A DNA stretch of 64,000 nt. It comes from Ramlibacter cellulosilyticus (GTDB taxonomy: Bacteria; Pseudomonadota; Gammaproteobacteria; Burkholderiales; Burkholderiaceae_C). The position numbers were made by a program, and so were the translations under genes. The notes beneath the pieces are model-generated. The model did no database searches, had not been told where the DNA came from, and saw only the letters and a list, made by a program, of their open reading frames with translations. This document shows, piece by piece, positions 9,369 to 17,550 of the stretch. Each line of letters begins with the position of its first letter. Position 1 is the stretch's first letter. The stretch spans positions 1 through 64,000 of the forward strand of contig NZ_JACORT010000009.1 in assembly GCF_014297465.1 (NCBI RefSeq), read 5' to 3'.

Positions 9369-10573
9369 CGCACGTCCTCCGCGGCGAGCACGAGCGCCGC
9401 GCCGTCGGCGGTGGCGGCGTAGCCGAGTGGCCGCAGCTGCGCGGCGACGGTCCGCAGTTCGTCCGGCGACAGCGCGAGGCCGGAGGCGCGCAGCTGCCCG
9501 TTCGCGTAGTCGAAGGCCGAGGGCGCGCGGCCCGGAGGCAGGGCGGCGGCGAGCGCGGCGAGCAGCGCGTCGAGGTCGCGCGGCGACGCCGTCCCGGTCT
9601 GCTGGCGCAGCGCGGCGACTTCGCGTTCCATCTGCACGGGCGCGTCGACGATCACGCGCACGTTCGGGAAAGTCTCGCGCAGGATGCGCTGCACGGCCTC
9701 GCGCTTGTCGGCCAGGCTCGCGTTCTCCTTCCACGCCCACGCGTTCAGGCCGGCGAGGTGCACCGCCAGCAGCAGCACGGCGGCCCAGCGCGCCGGGCGC
9801 CATTCGGGGCTGCGCAGCAGCTCGCTCCAGCCGGTGGCGATCTTCTTCATCGCCCGCGCGCGCGAGGAGCTGGCGAACTCGAACTGCGCCAGGTCCCAGC
9901 GGCTGCGCGCCGACTGCAGCCAGCGTTGCGCGGCCTGCTGCAGCACCCAGGGCTGCGGCAGCAGCTGCTCCGCCAGGGCGGCGACGGCGGGCTCTGCGAG
10001 GCGGGGCGCGTCTTCGGGCGGGGCGGGCAGCAGCGGCAGCGTGGCCGCCGAGAGCGGCAGGGCGAGCACGCCGTCCGCGCTGCTGGCCACGATGGTGGCC
10101 TGTTCGGGCTCGCCGATCGCGGTCAGCGAGAGGCTGCCTTCCGGCGCGAATTCCGGAACGATGCGCGTCGCCGGGCGGCCCGCGGCCTCCAGCGCCTGCA
10201 GCGCCTCGCGCAGCCAGGCGCGGTCGCACACCGCCACCCACGCGGTGTCGCCGCCGCGGACGCCGGGCTGCAGCGCCAGGTGCACGGAATCGGTGTCGTC
10301 GAGGAGCTGCTCTTCCAGCAGCCCTTCCAGCGCGGCGCGCAGGCGGGGCGTCCCGGGCGCGATGCCCTTGGGCAGCTCGACGCGATGCCAGGCGACCGCC
10401 TGCACCGGCACGACGGCGACGACCTCGGCGCCCGCGCCGCGCGGCAACGGGAGCAGCGCGGCGGGCGAGCGGCCGTGGTCGGCCAGCGCGTGGCCGTCGG
10501 TCGTGGACGCATAGGCCCACTCCGTGGTACCCGTGGGTGCACCCGGCGGCAGGAAAACGATGAGCGAGCTCAT
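9365..10573 (-). CDS. gspL: Type II secretion protein GspL
   Basis: This 402-residue protein has an actin-like cytoplasmic domain (about 1-245), a transmembrane helix near 263-282 (WAAVLLLAVHLAGLNAWAW) and a ferredoxin-like periplasmic domain. GspL recruits the ATPase GspE to the membrane and pairs with GspM. The start MSSLIVFLPP and total length suit the family. It lies 33 nt after gspK. Confidence 0.92.
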   Translation of the reverse strand: MSSLIVFLPPGAPTGTTEWAYASTTDGHALADHGRSPAALLPLPRGAGAEVVAVVPVQAVAWHRVELPKGIAPGTPRLRAALEGLLEEQLLDDTDSVHLALQPGVRGGDTAWVAVCDRAWLREALQALEAAGRPATRIVPEFAPEGSLSLTAIGEPEQATIVASSADGVLALPLSAATLPLLPAPPEDAPRLAEPAVAALAEQLLPQPWVLQQAAQRWLQSARSRWDLAQFEFASSSRARAMKKIATGWSELLRSPEWRPARWAAVLLLAVHLAGLNAWAWKENASLADKREAVQRILRETFPNVRVIVDAPVQMEREVAALRQQTGTASPRDLDALLAALAAALPPGRAPSAFDYANGQLRASGLALSPDELRTVAAQLRPLGYAATADGAALVLAAEDVR

Positions 10574-10606
10574 GGACTGCGCGGCATTGTAGGTGGGGTG
10601 CAGCCC

Positions 10607-11572
10607 TCAGCGGGGCGCTTGCGCCACCTGCTGGAAGGAGCCGCGTTCGCGCTGGATGACTTTCACGTTGCGGCCGGTGCGCTGCACGACCGAACGCTCC
10701 TCGATCACCACCTGGTCGACGCGCAGGCGCCCGCGCACCTCGAACCACTGGGTGTCGACGGAGGACGCGGTGAGGTCGAAGGTGGCCGTGGGGATGGCCT
10801 TGGACGCGTCCGCCACGCTGCGGAAAGGCTGGCGGTCGCGCTCGGCCACCATGCGCTTCGCGTCGGCGAGGCTCATGTTGCGGCCGACCGCGTAGATGGC
10901 TTCGGCAGGCGCGGTATTGAGGTTCACCTGCGTGGACGCGCTCGGCAGGATGGTGACGTAGGGCTCCAGGGCGGCGATCACTTCCGGCTGCACGCCCAGC
11001 CACGTGAGTTGCTCCATGCGCTGCGGCTGCAGCGCGGCCCGGGACGCATTGCGGTTCTCGACGTTCAGGTCCGCCGCGAAGCGCAGGTTTTCGGTCAGCC
11101 GGGTGAGCTGCGCCTGCGGCAGGCCGAGCACGTCGAACAGGCGCTGGAAGCTTTCCACCCACTTCACCTGCACCGAGCCGGCCTGCACCAGGCAGGAGAG
11201 ATTGAGCTTGGCCTGCAGGTCGGAGATCTCGCCGGAGAGGAACACGTTGTCGGCGTCGCTCGCCGCCGCGTCCATGTTGTTGTTCTGGTCGGCGGCGAGG
11301 AAGGTGGACAGGCGGGCTTCCTGCAGCGGCACGGCCCAGGGTTCCGACAGGTAGTCGGTGCGGTCGGCGTTGAAGTCTTCGCGCAGGATCAGGCGCGCCC
11401 AGTCCAGCGCGCCGTTGAGGATCCAGCTCGATTGCACGCGGGTGCGGTCGGCCGCCTCCACCTCCACGCTGCGCCATTGCTGCCAGAGCGCCGCGGCGGC
11501 GAAGGTGGCGACCATCGTCACCGTCAGCATGGCCGCGAGCAGCGCGGCACCTCGGTGGGCGTTGCGCTTCAT
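10607..11572 (-). CDS. gspK: Type II secretion minor pseudopilin GspK
   Basis: The 321-residue protein begins with a short basic leader and prepilin-like hydrophobic helix (HRGAALLAAMLTVTMVATFAAAALW). A large insertion domain with helix-hairpin-helix-like sequence (VNLNTAPAEAIYAV) follows, as in GspK. It caps the pseudopilus with GspI and GspJ. Its start overlaps the stop of gspJ. The post-cleavage Glu at position 5 that is usual in prepilins is absent, as is normal for GspK. Confidence 0.92.
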   Translation of the reverse strand: MKRNAHRGAALLAAMLTVTMVATFAAAALWQQWRSVEVEAADRTRVQSSWILNGALDWARLILREDFNADRTDYLSEPWAVPLQEARLSTFLAADQNNNMDAAASDADNVFLSGEISDLQAKLNLSCLVQAGSVQVKWVESFQRLFDVLGLPQAQLTRLTENLRFAADLNVENRNASRAALQPQRMEQLTWLGVQPEVIAALEPYVTILPSASTQVNLNTAPAEAIYAVGRNMSLADAKRMVAERDRQPFRSVADASKAIPTATFDLTASSVDTQWFEVRGRLRVDQVVIEERSVVQRTGRNVKVIQRERGSFQQVAQAPR

Positions 11573-12222
11573 GGCGTGAGGGTGGGGCGCATCCAGTCGC
11601 GCTGCAGCTGGCCGCCGAGGGCGCGCCCTTCGGGGAGTTGCAGGACCAGGCGCACGCCGTCGGGCAACTGGCCGGCGATGGCCGTCGCGGAGGTGGGCGC
11701 CGCGGGCGTCGTGCTGGTGGCAGCGGACTGCGGGTTGGTCCACGCGTTCTCGCGGAAGTAGAAGACCTGCCACTCCAGCAACGGGGTGATGGCGACCTCC
11801 TGCGCGCGCATGGCGTCGCTGGGGTTCTGCGCCCAGAGGTCGGCCTGAAGCCACGCCGCCTCGAGGTCGCCGCGCGTGAACACCGGTGCCGATTCCCAGC
11901 GGCGCCACTGGCCTTCGCGCCGGGTCCAGCCCACGACGCGCACGCCGTCGGCGGGCGCGAGGCTGCTCTGGCGGGTGAGGCGCAGCACGCGGCCGTTCCA
12001 CTGGATGGCGGGCGTCGGCGCGAAGGACGCGATCGCGTCCAGGTCGGCGCCCCATTGCGCGAGGCCGGTCTGCAGCGCCAGCACCTCGTCCGCACGGGCT
12101 TCCGTCACCTGGCGGGCGCGCATCATGCCGTCGAGGCCGCGCCAGCTGAGGGCGGCGAGCAGCGCCAGCGCGAACAGCGACACCAGCAGTTCGACGAGGG
12201 TGAAGCCGCGCGCGCGCCGCAT
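11569..12222 (-). CDS. gspJ: Type II secretion minor pseudopilin GspJ
   Basis: The start at 12222 (MRRARGFTLVELLVSL) puts the prepilin peptidase site G/FTLVE at residues 6-7. The 217-residue protein has the N-terminal helix followed by a beta-rich domain ending RDWMRPTLTP. It has overlapping start and stop with gspI and gspK respectively. GspJ is part of the pseudopilus tip. Confidence 0.93.
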   Translation of the reverse strand: MRRARGFTLVELLVSLFALALLAALSWRGLDGMMRARQVTEARADEVLALQTGLAQWGADLDAIASFAPTPAIQWNGRVLRLTRQSSLAPADGVRVVGWTRREGQWRRWESAPVFTRGDLEAAWLQADLWAQNPSDAMRAQEVAITPLLEWQVFYFRENAWTNPQSAATSTTPAAPTSATAIAGQLPDGVRLVLQLPEGRALGGQLQRDWMRPTLTP

Positions 12223-12578
12223 CAATAGCGTCCCATGACGGTGGACAGGCGCAGCACCGGCGAGGCGCCGGCGAACACCTGCGCGTCCACCCGGCGGAAG
12301 CTGGGGTTGGGCGTGCCCGACACCTTCACGCGCACGGTGAAGTCCTGGTTGGCCTGCCGGCAACCCTGCTCGCTGTCGCCCACGGAAGGCAGCTGCTTCG
12401 CGAGCTTCAGCCGCACCAGCTCGTTCTCCGCGCAGATGTGGGCGAGCAGCACGTCGGACTGGCGCTGCGCGTTGCTCGTGAGGGCGGCCGTCGCCTGCAG
12501 GCCGGCGACGAGCGCGATGGCGACGATGCCGAGCGCCACCAGCACTTCGACCAGCGTGAAGCCGCGCGCGTCCTTCAT
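12222..12578 (-). CDS. gspI: Type II secretion minor pseudopilin GspI
   Basis: This 118-residue protein has the prepilin leader MKDARG/FTLVEVLVALGIVAIAL and a short globular domain with two Cys (HICAENE and QGCRQ) that could form a disulfide. Length and order in the operon fit GspI, which initiates tip assembly. It overlaps gspH by 4 nt. Confidence 0.94.
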   Translation of the reverse strand: MKDARGFTLVEVLVALGIVAIALVAGLQATAALTSNAQRQSDVLLAHICAENELVRLKLAKQLPSVGDSEQGCRQANQDFTVRVKVSGTPNPSFRRVDAQVFAGASPVLRLSTVMGRY

Positions 12579-13015
12579 GGCTGCTCCGGCACGATCGCGA
12601 AGGGGCGCAGGCCGTCGGTCGCGATGCGCAGCGCCTGCTCCGGATGGGCGGTGCTCGTGAGCACCACGGCCTGCGGCCCGATCACCGGCTCGGGGCCCAG
12701 CACCAGGATGCCGCGGCCGACGACGCGTGTCCCGGCATCCAGCCAGTGGTCCGGCAGCGTGCCGCGCGGGAGGCCTTCGAAATGGAAGCCCTGCTCGTCC
12801 GCGACCCAGCGGACCGGCTGGCCCGTGAGGCGCGAGCGGGCGCGGGCGGATTCGAGCAGGGCGCCGAGGCGCTGCGCCTCGCGTTCCAGCGAAGCGGCGC
12901 CCGCGTCGCGCAGGGCGAAGGCGACGCCGGCGGAAGCGATGGCGATGATCGCCACCACGACCAGCAGTTCGAGGAGGGTGAAGCCCGCCCTATTGCCAGG
13001 AGCCGATGTCGGCAT
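12575..13015 (-). CDS. gspH: Type II secretion minor pseudopilin GspH
   Basis: The 146-residue protein has leader MPTSAPGNRAG/FTLLELLVVVAIIAIA and a GspH-type domain (ESARARSRLTGQPVRWVADEQGFHF). It overlaps the 3' end of gspG by 26 nt, an unusually long overlap that implies tight coupling. GspH joins the GspI-J-K tip to the main pseudopilus. Confidence 0.94.
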   Translation of the reverse strand: MPTSAPGNRAGFTLLELLVVVAIIAIASAGVAFALRDAGAASLEREAQRLGALLESARARSRLTGQPVRWVADEQGFHFEGLPRGTLPDHWLDAGTRVVGRGILVLGPEPVIGPQAVVLTSTAHPEQALRIATDGLRPFAIVPEQP

Positions 13016-13424
13016 TCTTGCCCTCGCCGCCGGCCTGGCCGTCCGCGCCGAAGGACATGACGTCGATCTCGCCCTTCACGCCGGGATTGAGGTACTGGTA
13101 CGGCCGCCCCCAGGGGTCGTTGGGCAGCTTCTCCAGGTAGGGCTTCCAGTTGGGCGGCACGGGCCCCGCCGCGGGCTTGGCGATCAGCGCCTGCAGCCCC
13201 TGTTCCCCCGTGGGGTAGCGCTGGTTGTCCAGCTTGTACAGCTTGAGCGCCTGCATCAGGTTGTTCACGTCCGTGCGGGCCGCGGTGGCGCGCGCGTCGT
13301 CGGCGCGATCCAGCACGTTGGGCACGATCAGCGCCGCGAGGACGCCGATGATGACCAGCACCACCATCAGTTCGATCAGGGTGAAGCCGCGCGCGCGCCG
13401 GCGGGGGAGGGCATGGGACTGCAT
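12990..13424 (-). CDS. gspG: Type II secretion major pseudopilin GspG
   Basis: This 144-residue major pseudopilin has leader ending RRRARG/FTLIELMVVLVIIGVLAAL, the conserved YKLDNQRYPTGEQGLQALI segment and the C-terminal calcium-loop region (PWGRPYQYLNPG, DVMSFGADGQAGGEG). All features are canonical. It is the first gene of the leftward operon; its ATG is only 21 bp from that of divergent gspC. Confidence 0.97.
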   Translation of the reverse strand: MQSHALPRRRARGFTLIELMVVLVIIGVLAALIVPNVLDRADDARATAARTDVNNLMQALKLYKLDNQRYPTGEQGLQALIAKPAAGPVPPNWKPYLEKLPNDPWGRPYQYLNPGVKGEIDVMSFGADGQAGGEGKNADIGSWQ

Positions 13425-13445
13425 CGCTTCAATGATAATCGCCGC

Positions 13446-13931
13446 ATGTGGACCCCGACCCCCGCGTGGACCGTGCGCGGCGCGACCTTTGCGCTGTGGG
13501 CCCTTGCTGCGGCGAGCGCCGTGGCCTGGGGCCTGAAGCTGGGCGGCCAGTCCGCCCCGCGGACCGTCCCGCCGGCGCCGCTGCGTGCGCCGGCCGCCGT
13601 GGATCCGGTGGCCTTGGCCAGCCTGCTCGGCAGCGCCCCGGCCGCGGCGGCGGCCACGGTGGCCGCGCCGACGCTGGCGAGCCGCTTCCACCTGGTGGGC
13701 GTTGCCGCCGGTGCGGCGTCCGGTGCGGGTGCTGCCGTCATCTCGGTGGACGGCAAGCCCGCCCGCCCCTACCGCGTGGGCAGCTCGATCGAGGAGGGCG
13801 TCGTGCTGCAGTCGGTCCGGGGACGCCAGGCGGTGCTGGCCAGCAGCGCGGGCCAGCCGCTCGCGACCCTGGAACTGCCCCCGCCGCCGGCGCCGGCCAC
13901 GGGTCAGAGCCCGATCGCCGTCCCGAGGTAG
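13446..13931 (+). CDS. gspC: Type II secretion protein GspC
   Basis: This 161-residue inner-membrane protein has one transmembrane helix (FALWALAAASAVAWGLKL) and a periplasmic homology region (ASRFHLVGVAAGAASG, ISVDGKPARPYRVGSSIEEGVVLQSV). There is no C-terminal PDZ or coiled-coil domain, so it is a short form. GspC links the platform to the secretin GspD. It is divergent from gspG, and its 3' end overlaps the convergent CobS-like gene by 28 nt. No clear ribosome site precedes the ATG. Confidence 0.9.
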   Translation: MWTPTPAWTVRGATFALWALAAASAVAWGLKLGGQSAPRTVPPAPLRAPAAVDPVALASLLGSAPAAAAATVAAPTLASRFHLVGVAAGAASGAGAAVISVDGKPARPYRVGSSIEEGVVLQSVRGRQAVLASSAGQPLATLELPPPPAPATGQSPIAVPR

Positions 13932-14629
13932 ATCGCCACTTCGCACGCGAGCTGCGAGGCCGCCAGGGCATCGCGGTCGCCCGGCTCCGCCTGCAGGCGC
14001 GCGAGGCGCCACATGCCGTAGCAGGCCAGCACGGCGGCCGCCACCGCGAACAGCAGGGCGAACAGGCCCGCGCCCACGAAGAGCAGGACCAGCGGCACGA
14101 CGCACCAGGCCAGTCCGACCTGGATCGCGCGCGGCGGCACGTCGCCATCCAGCGAGCGCGCGAGCAGCAGCGGCGCGACGCGCGACAGCACCTGCGCCGC
14201 GAACAGCGCGGCCATCACGGCCGATTCCGAGAGGGAGGCGAGCGCCGCGAGCAGCACCAGCTTGCCCGTGAGCAGCAGCCACAGGACCAGCGCGCCGGCG
14301 CCGGACGTGCCCGGCGCGGCCAGCCCCTGCAGCCGCTCCGCGGTGCGGAACAGGCCGGTCTCGCCGCGGCCGCGCGTGAGCGTCGCCGTGGCCACCATCG
14401 CCGCGACCGCCGCGGCCGCCGCACCCCAGGGGCTGGACCGCAGGGCGAGGCCGACGAGCGCGAACACGAGGCAGGCCGCGAGGCCCACGACCCAGCCGGC
14501 GCCGGGCAGGTGGGCGTCGCTCGCGCGCACGGATTCGGGGTCGTGCCGCGGCCGCGTGCCGACGCGCAGCACGGTGGCCCGGTGCAGCGCCAGGGCGAAG
14601 AGGTCCAGGTGTTCGCGCAGCGTTGCCAT
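13904..14629 (-). CDS. CobS-fold membrane protein lacking the catalytic Asp motif
   Basis: This 241-residue protein has about six hydrophobic segments and lines up end to end with adenosylcobinamide-GDP ribazoletransferase (CobS): FALALHRATVLRVGT at the N-terminus, LPGAGWVVG for the usual FPLIGLLLG, GTSGAGALVLWLLLTGKLVLL for GTHGGLALIFVVLAK, and SRVAPLLLAR for the SR motif. At the active-site motif (family HLDGLADTCDG) it reads GETGLFRTAER (residues 89-99), so all three Asp are replaced by T, R and E. It is probably not a cobalamin synthase. No other cob gene is nearby. It ends 4 nt from ilvA and may be co-transcribed with it. Confidence 0.6.
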   Translation of the reverse strand: MATLREHLDLFALALHRATVLRVGTRPRHDPESVRASDAHLPGAGWVVGLAACLVFALVGLALRSSPWGAAAAAVAAMVATATLTRGRGETGLFRTAERLQGLAAPGTSGAGALVLWLLLTGKLVLLAALASLSESAVMAALFAAQVLSRVAPLLLARSLDGDVPPRAIQVGLAWCVVPLVLLFVGAGLFALLFAVAAAVLACYGMWRLARLQAEPGDRDALAASQLACEVAIYLGTAIGL

Positions 14630-14633
14630 GCGT

Positions 14634-16190
14634 TCAGGCGGCCCCGCCGGTGCGCAGGAACAGCTGGTACACGGGGTTGGCCGTTTCCTCCACGTAGGGA
14701 TAGCCGAGGGTGTCCAGGAAGGCCTGGAACGCCTTGCTGTCGCCGCGCGGCACCTGCAGGCCCACCAGCGTCCGCCCGTAATCGGCGCCCTGGTTGCGGT
14801 AGTGGAAGAGGGAGATGTTCCAGCTCGGACGCATGTGCGAGAGGAACTTGAGCAGCGCGCCCGGACGCTCCGGGAACACGAAGCGCAGCAGGCGCTCGTC
14901 CTGCGCCAGGGGCGAAGGGCCGCCCACCATGTGCCGGATGTGCTCCTTCGCGAGCTCGTCGTGCGTGAGGTCCAGCGCCTGGAAACCCTGCTTCGTGAAG
15001 TTCGCGGCGAGCCGCACCGACTCGCCCTTGCCGTGGGTGGTGAGGCCCACGAACACGTGGGCCTGGTTCGCGTCGCTGATGCGGTAGTTGAACTCGGTGA
15101 CGTTGCGCGGTCCGCCGGGCAAGGTGCCGATCAGCTCGATCAGCCGGCGGAAGGCGCCGCGCTCCTCGGGGATGGTGATCGCGAACAGCGCCTCGCGCTC
15201 CTCGCCGACCTCCGCCCGCTCCGCGACGAAGCGCAGGCGGTCGAAGTTCATGTTGGCGCCGCACAGGATGGCGGCGTAGGTCGCGCCGCGCGTCTTGTGT
15301 TCCGCCACGTACTGCTTGATCGCGGCCACGGCCATGGCGCCGGAGGGCTCGACGATGCTGCGCGTGTCGACGAACACGTCCTTGATCGCGGCGCAGACGG
15401 CGTCGGTGTCGACGACGACGTAGCCGTCCACCAGCTCGCGCGCGAGGCGGAAGGTCTCCTCGCCCACCAGCTTCACCGCGGTGCCGTCCGCGAACAGGCC
15501 GACGTCGCCCAGCGTCACGCGCTTGTTGGCTTGCACCGAACGCGCCATCGCGTCGGAATCGCTCATCTGGACGCCGATCACCTTCACCTCGGGGCGCACG
15601 GACTTGATGTACGCGGCAACGCCGGAGATCAGGCCGCCGCCGCCGATGGCGACGAACACGGCGTCGAGCGGGCCCTGGTGCTGGCGCAGGATCTCCATGG
15701 CGATCGTGCCCTGGCCCGCGATCACGTCCGGGTCGTCGAAGGGATGCACGAAGGTGAGCTGGTCGCGCTCGCACAAGGCCTTGGCCTGTTCCGCCGCGTC
15801 GGAGTAGCTGTCGCCGTGCAGCACGACCTCGCCGCCGAGCGCCTTCACCGCGTCGACCTTCACTTGCGGCGTGGTCACCGGCATGACGATGACGGCACGC
15901 GCGCCCATGCGGTGCGCGGCCAGCGCCACGCCTTGCGCGTGGTTGCCGGCGCTGGCGCAGATCACGCCGCGCTGCAGCTGCTCGGGGCTCAGGTGCGCCA
16001 TCTTGTTGTACGCGCCGCGCAGCTTGAAGCTGAAGACGGGCTGCTGGTCCTCGCGCTTGAGGAGGACCTTGTTGTGCAGGCGGCGGCTGAGGTTGCGCGC
16101 GGCTTCCAGGGGCGTCTCGACGGCGACGTCGTAGACGCGCGCCGTGAGGATCTTCTTGAGGTAATCCTCCGGCTGCAGGTGTTTCTTCAT
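14634..16190 (-). CDS. ilvA: Threonine ammonia-lyase, biosynthetic (threonine deaminase)
   Basis: This 518-residue PLP enzyme converts threonine to 2-oxobutanoate, the first step of isoleucine synthesis. The PLP lysine is in FSFKLRGAYNKM, the substrate loop is ASAGNHAQGVA, and the phosphate loop is IGGGGLISGV. Two C-terminal ACT-like regulatory domains follow from about residue 330 (ERGAFRRLIELIG and ERPGALLKFLSHM), as in the isoleucine-inhibited biosynthetic form. The start MKKHLQPEDYLKKIL matches the family. A rho-independent terminator lies in its 5' leader at 16236-16268, so expression may be attenuated or depend on read-through. Confidence 0.97.
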   Translation of the reverse strand: MKKHLQPEDYLKKILTARVYDVAVETPLEAARNLSRRLHNKVLLKREDQQPVFSFKLRGAYNKMAHLSPEQLQRGVICASAGNHAQGVALAAHRMGARAVIVMPVTTPQVKVDAVKALGGEVVLHGDSYSDAAEQAKALCERDQLTFVHPFDDPDVIAGQGTIAMEILRQHQGPLDAVFVAIGGGGLISGVAAYIKSVRPEVKVIGVQMSDSDAMARSVQANKRVTLGDVGLFADGTAVKLVGEETFRLARELVDGYVVVDTDAVCAAIKDVFVDTRSIVEPSGAMAVAAIKQYVAEHKTRGATYAAILCGANMNFDRLRFVAERAEVGEEREALFAITIPEERGAFRRLIELIGTLPGGPRNVTEFNYRISDANQAHVFVGLTTHGKGESVRLAANFTKQGFQALDLTHDELAKEHIRHMVGGPSPLAQDERLLRFVFPERPGALLKFLSHMRPSWNISLFHYRNQGADYGRTLVGLQVPRGDSKAFQAFLDTLGYPYVEETANPVYQLFLRTGGAA

Positions 16191-16235
16191 GGCGCGGGAA
16201 TCATAAAAGGCCGCGCCGGGCACGGCCGGAGTAAG

Positions 16236-16268
16236 AAAAAAGCCTCCGGATCTTGCGACCCGGAGGCT
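16236..16268 (-). terminator. Rho-independent terminator in the ilvA leader
   Basis: On the minus strand AGCCTCCGGG (16268-16259) pairs with TCCGGAGGCT (16250-16241) around an 8-nt loop, and six T follow (16241-16236). Stem, loop and T-run are ideal. On the plus strand no T-run follows, so it acts leftward, upstream of ilvA. Confidence 0.85.
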
Positions 16269-16351
16269 AAATCCACCAAAGGAGGGTGGAGGAGACAACT
16301 TGTGCGGGCCGGCCTCTAGTCCGGCGGGGCTTAGCGGGATCGCTATGCTGT
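16236..16351 (-). ncRNA. Candidate small RNA or ilvA attenuator with anti-Shine-Dalgarno loop
   Basis: A sigma70-like -10 box TATACT (16363-16358), with TTGTGC 19 nt upstream, would start an RNA near 16351. It would end at the terminator above, giving about 115 nt. It contains a 6-bp hairpin TCCACC/GGTGGA (16290-16285 with 16277-16272) whose 7-nt loop is CTCCTTT, the complement of AAAGGAG, and a second pyrimidine stretch TCTCCTCC just before it (16295-16288). This resembles trans-acting sRNAs that mask ribosome sites. It could equally be an attenuator read through into ilvA. Transcription is not proven. Confidence 0.5.
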
Positions 16352-16458
16352 GAGGGCAGTATAGCGGGCATTTTGCTGCGTTGCACAAGTGCCCGTTGCG
16401 ACGGTGTCGCATTTGCGGAACGAGTTGGCGCTTCGCGCGCCTGGCAAGAGGGAAAAAG

Positions 16459-16929
16459 ATGGAATGCACAGTGACGTGGACCGGCGCGACCGGCGCACGC
16501 TCGGGGATGGGTTTCCTGGCCGAGACCGGCAGCGGTCACGTGCTGGTGATGGATGGCGCGCCGGACGAGGCGAAGCCGGAGAACGGCGGGCGCAACCTGG
16601 CGCCGCGTCCGATGGAGACGGTGCTCGCGGGCACCGGCGGCTGCACGGCCTATGACGTGGTGCTGATCCTCAAACGCGGCCGCCACGACGTGCGCGGCTG
16701 CTCCGTGAAGCTCAGTGCGGAGCGCGCGACGACGGACCCGAAGGTCTTCACGAAGATCCACATGCACTTCACCGTGCGCGGCCGCAAGCTGCCGCCGGCG
16801 GCCGTCGAGCGCGCCATCGCGATGAGCCACGAGAAGTACTGCTCCGCGAGCGCCATGCTCGCGAAGACCGCCGAGATGACCACCAGCTTCGACCTGGTGG
16901 AGGACGACGCTCCCGCGCCGGCGGCCTGA
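16459..16929 (+). CDS. OsmC family protein
   Basis: The 156-residue protein has the OsmC/Ohr fold signature: RPMETVLAGTGGCTAYDVVLIL with a resolving-type Cys, RHDVRGCSVKLSAERA, and SHEKYCSASAMLAKTAEM with the second Cys. The pair of redox Cys is typical of thiol peroxidases detoxifying organic hydroperoxides; this YhfA-like subgroup has unknown substrates. The ATG at 16459 follows a purine-rich ribosome site (AGAGGGAAAAAG). It is divergent from ilvA and convergent with coq7. Confidence 0.88.
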   Translation: MECTVTWTGATGARSGMGFLAETGSGHVLVMDGAPDEAKPENGGRNLAPRPMETVLAGTGGCTAYDVVLILKRGRHDVRGCSVKLSAERATTDPKVFTKIHMHFTVRGRKLPPAAVERAIAMSHEKYCSASAMLAKTAEMTTSFDLVEDDAPAPAA

Positions 16930-16932
16930 GCC

Positions 16933-17550
16933 TCAGAGGTAGTGCGCGGTGGTGGTCATCACCTTGGCCGCCGCGCGCATCGCCATCTTCACGGGCGGCG
17001 GCAGGTCGACCGCGCCCGATGCCTGCGCATGCTCCGCATGCGCGGCTTCGTCCAGCTTCATCTGCGCCACGATCGCGCGCGATGCATGGTCCGCCGCGGG
17101 CAGGCGCTCGAGGTGGCCCTGCAGGTGCGCTTCGACCTGGCGCTCGGTCTCCACGATGAAGCCCAGGCTCACCGGGTCGCCGAGGCGGCCCGCGACGAGC
17201 CCGATCGTGAACGCGCCCGCGTACCAGAGCGGGTTCAGCACCGAAGGGCGGGCGCCGAGCTCGTCGAGGCGGGCCTGCGTCCATGCGAGGTGGTCCGTTT
17301 CCTCGCGCGCCGCGCGTTCCAGCGAGGTGCGCAGCGCGTCGTTGCGCGTCGCGAGCGCCTGCGCCGTGTAAAGCGCCTGCGCGCAGATCTCCCCGACGTG
17401 GTTCACGCGCATCAGCGCCGCGGCATGGCTGCGCTCCTGCGCGCCGAGGTGGGTGGCGTCGGCCGGCACGACGGGGCAGGGGCGCGTGCCGCGCGGCTTG
17501 GCGAAAAGGGTGCGAAGCGCCTGGTCGAAGGCGCCGAGTAGGCGGTCCAT
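16933..17550 (-). CDS. coq7: Demethoxyubiquinone hydroxylase (Coq7 family)
   Basis: This 205-residue di-iron monooxygenase catalyses the late C5/C6 hydroxylation step in ubiquinone synthesis. The carboxylate/His ligands are visible: [34 protein letters not shown] and [11 protein letters not shown]. Length and motifs match the bacterial Coq7 group, which replaces UbiF in many betaproteobacteria. It stands alone, ending 4 nt from the convergent OsmC gene. Confidence 0.94.
   Translation of the reverse strand: MDRLLGAFDQALRTLFAKPRGTRPCPVVPADATHLGAQERSHAAALMRVNHVGEICAQALYTAQALATRNDALRTSLERAAREETDHLAWTQARLDELGARPSVLNPLWYAGAFTIGLVAGRLGDPVSLGFIVETERQVEAHLQGHLERLPAADHASRAIVAQMKLDEAAHAEHAQASGAVDLPPPVKMAMRAAAKVMTTTAHYL

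Noticed and set aside
16267..16371. Leader peptide ending VVSSTLLWWI before the ilvA terminator
   Set aside because: Its ATG lies upstream of the likely transcription start and has no ribosome site; the codons coincide with the anti-Shine-Dalgarno hairpin. It is not enriched in Ile codons as an ilvA leader would be.
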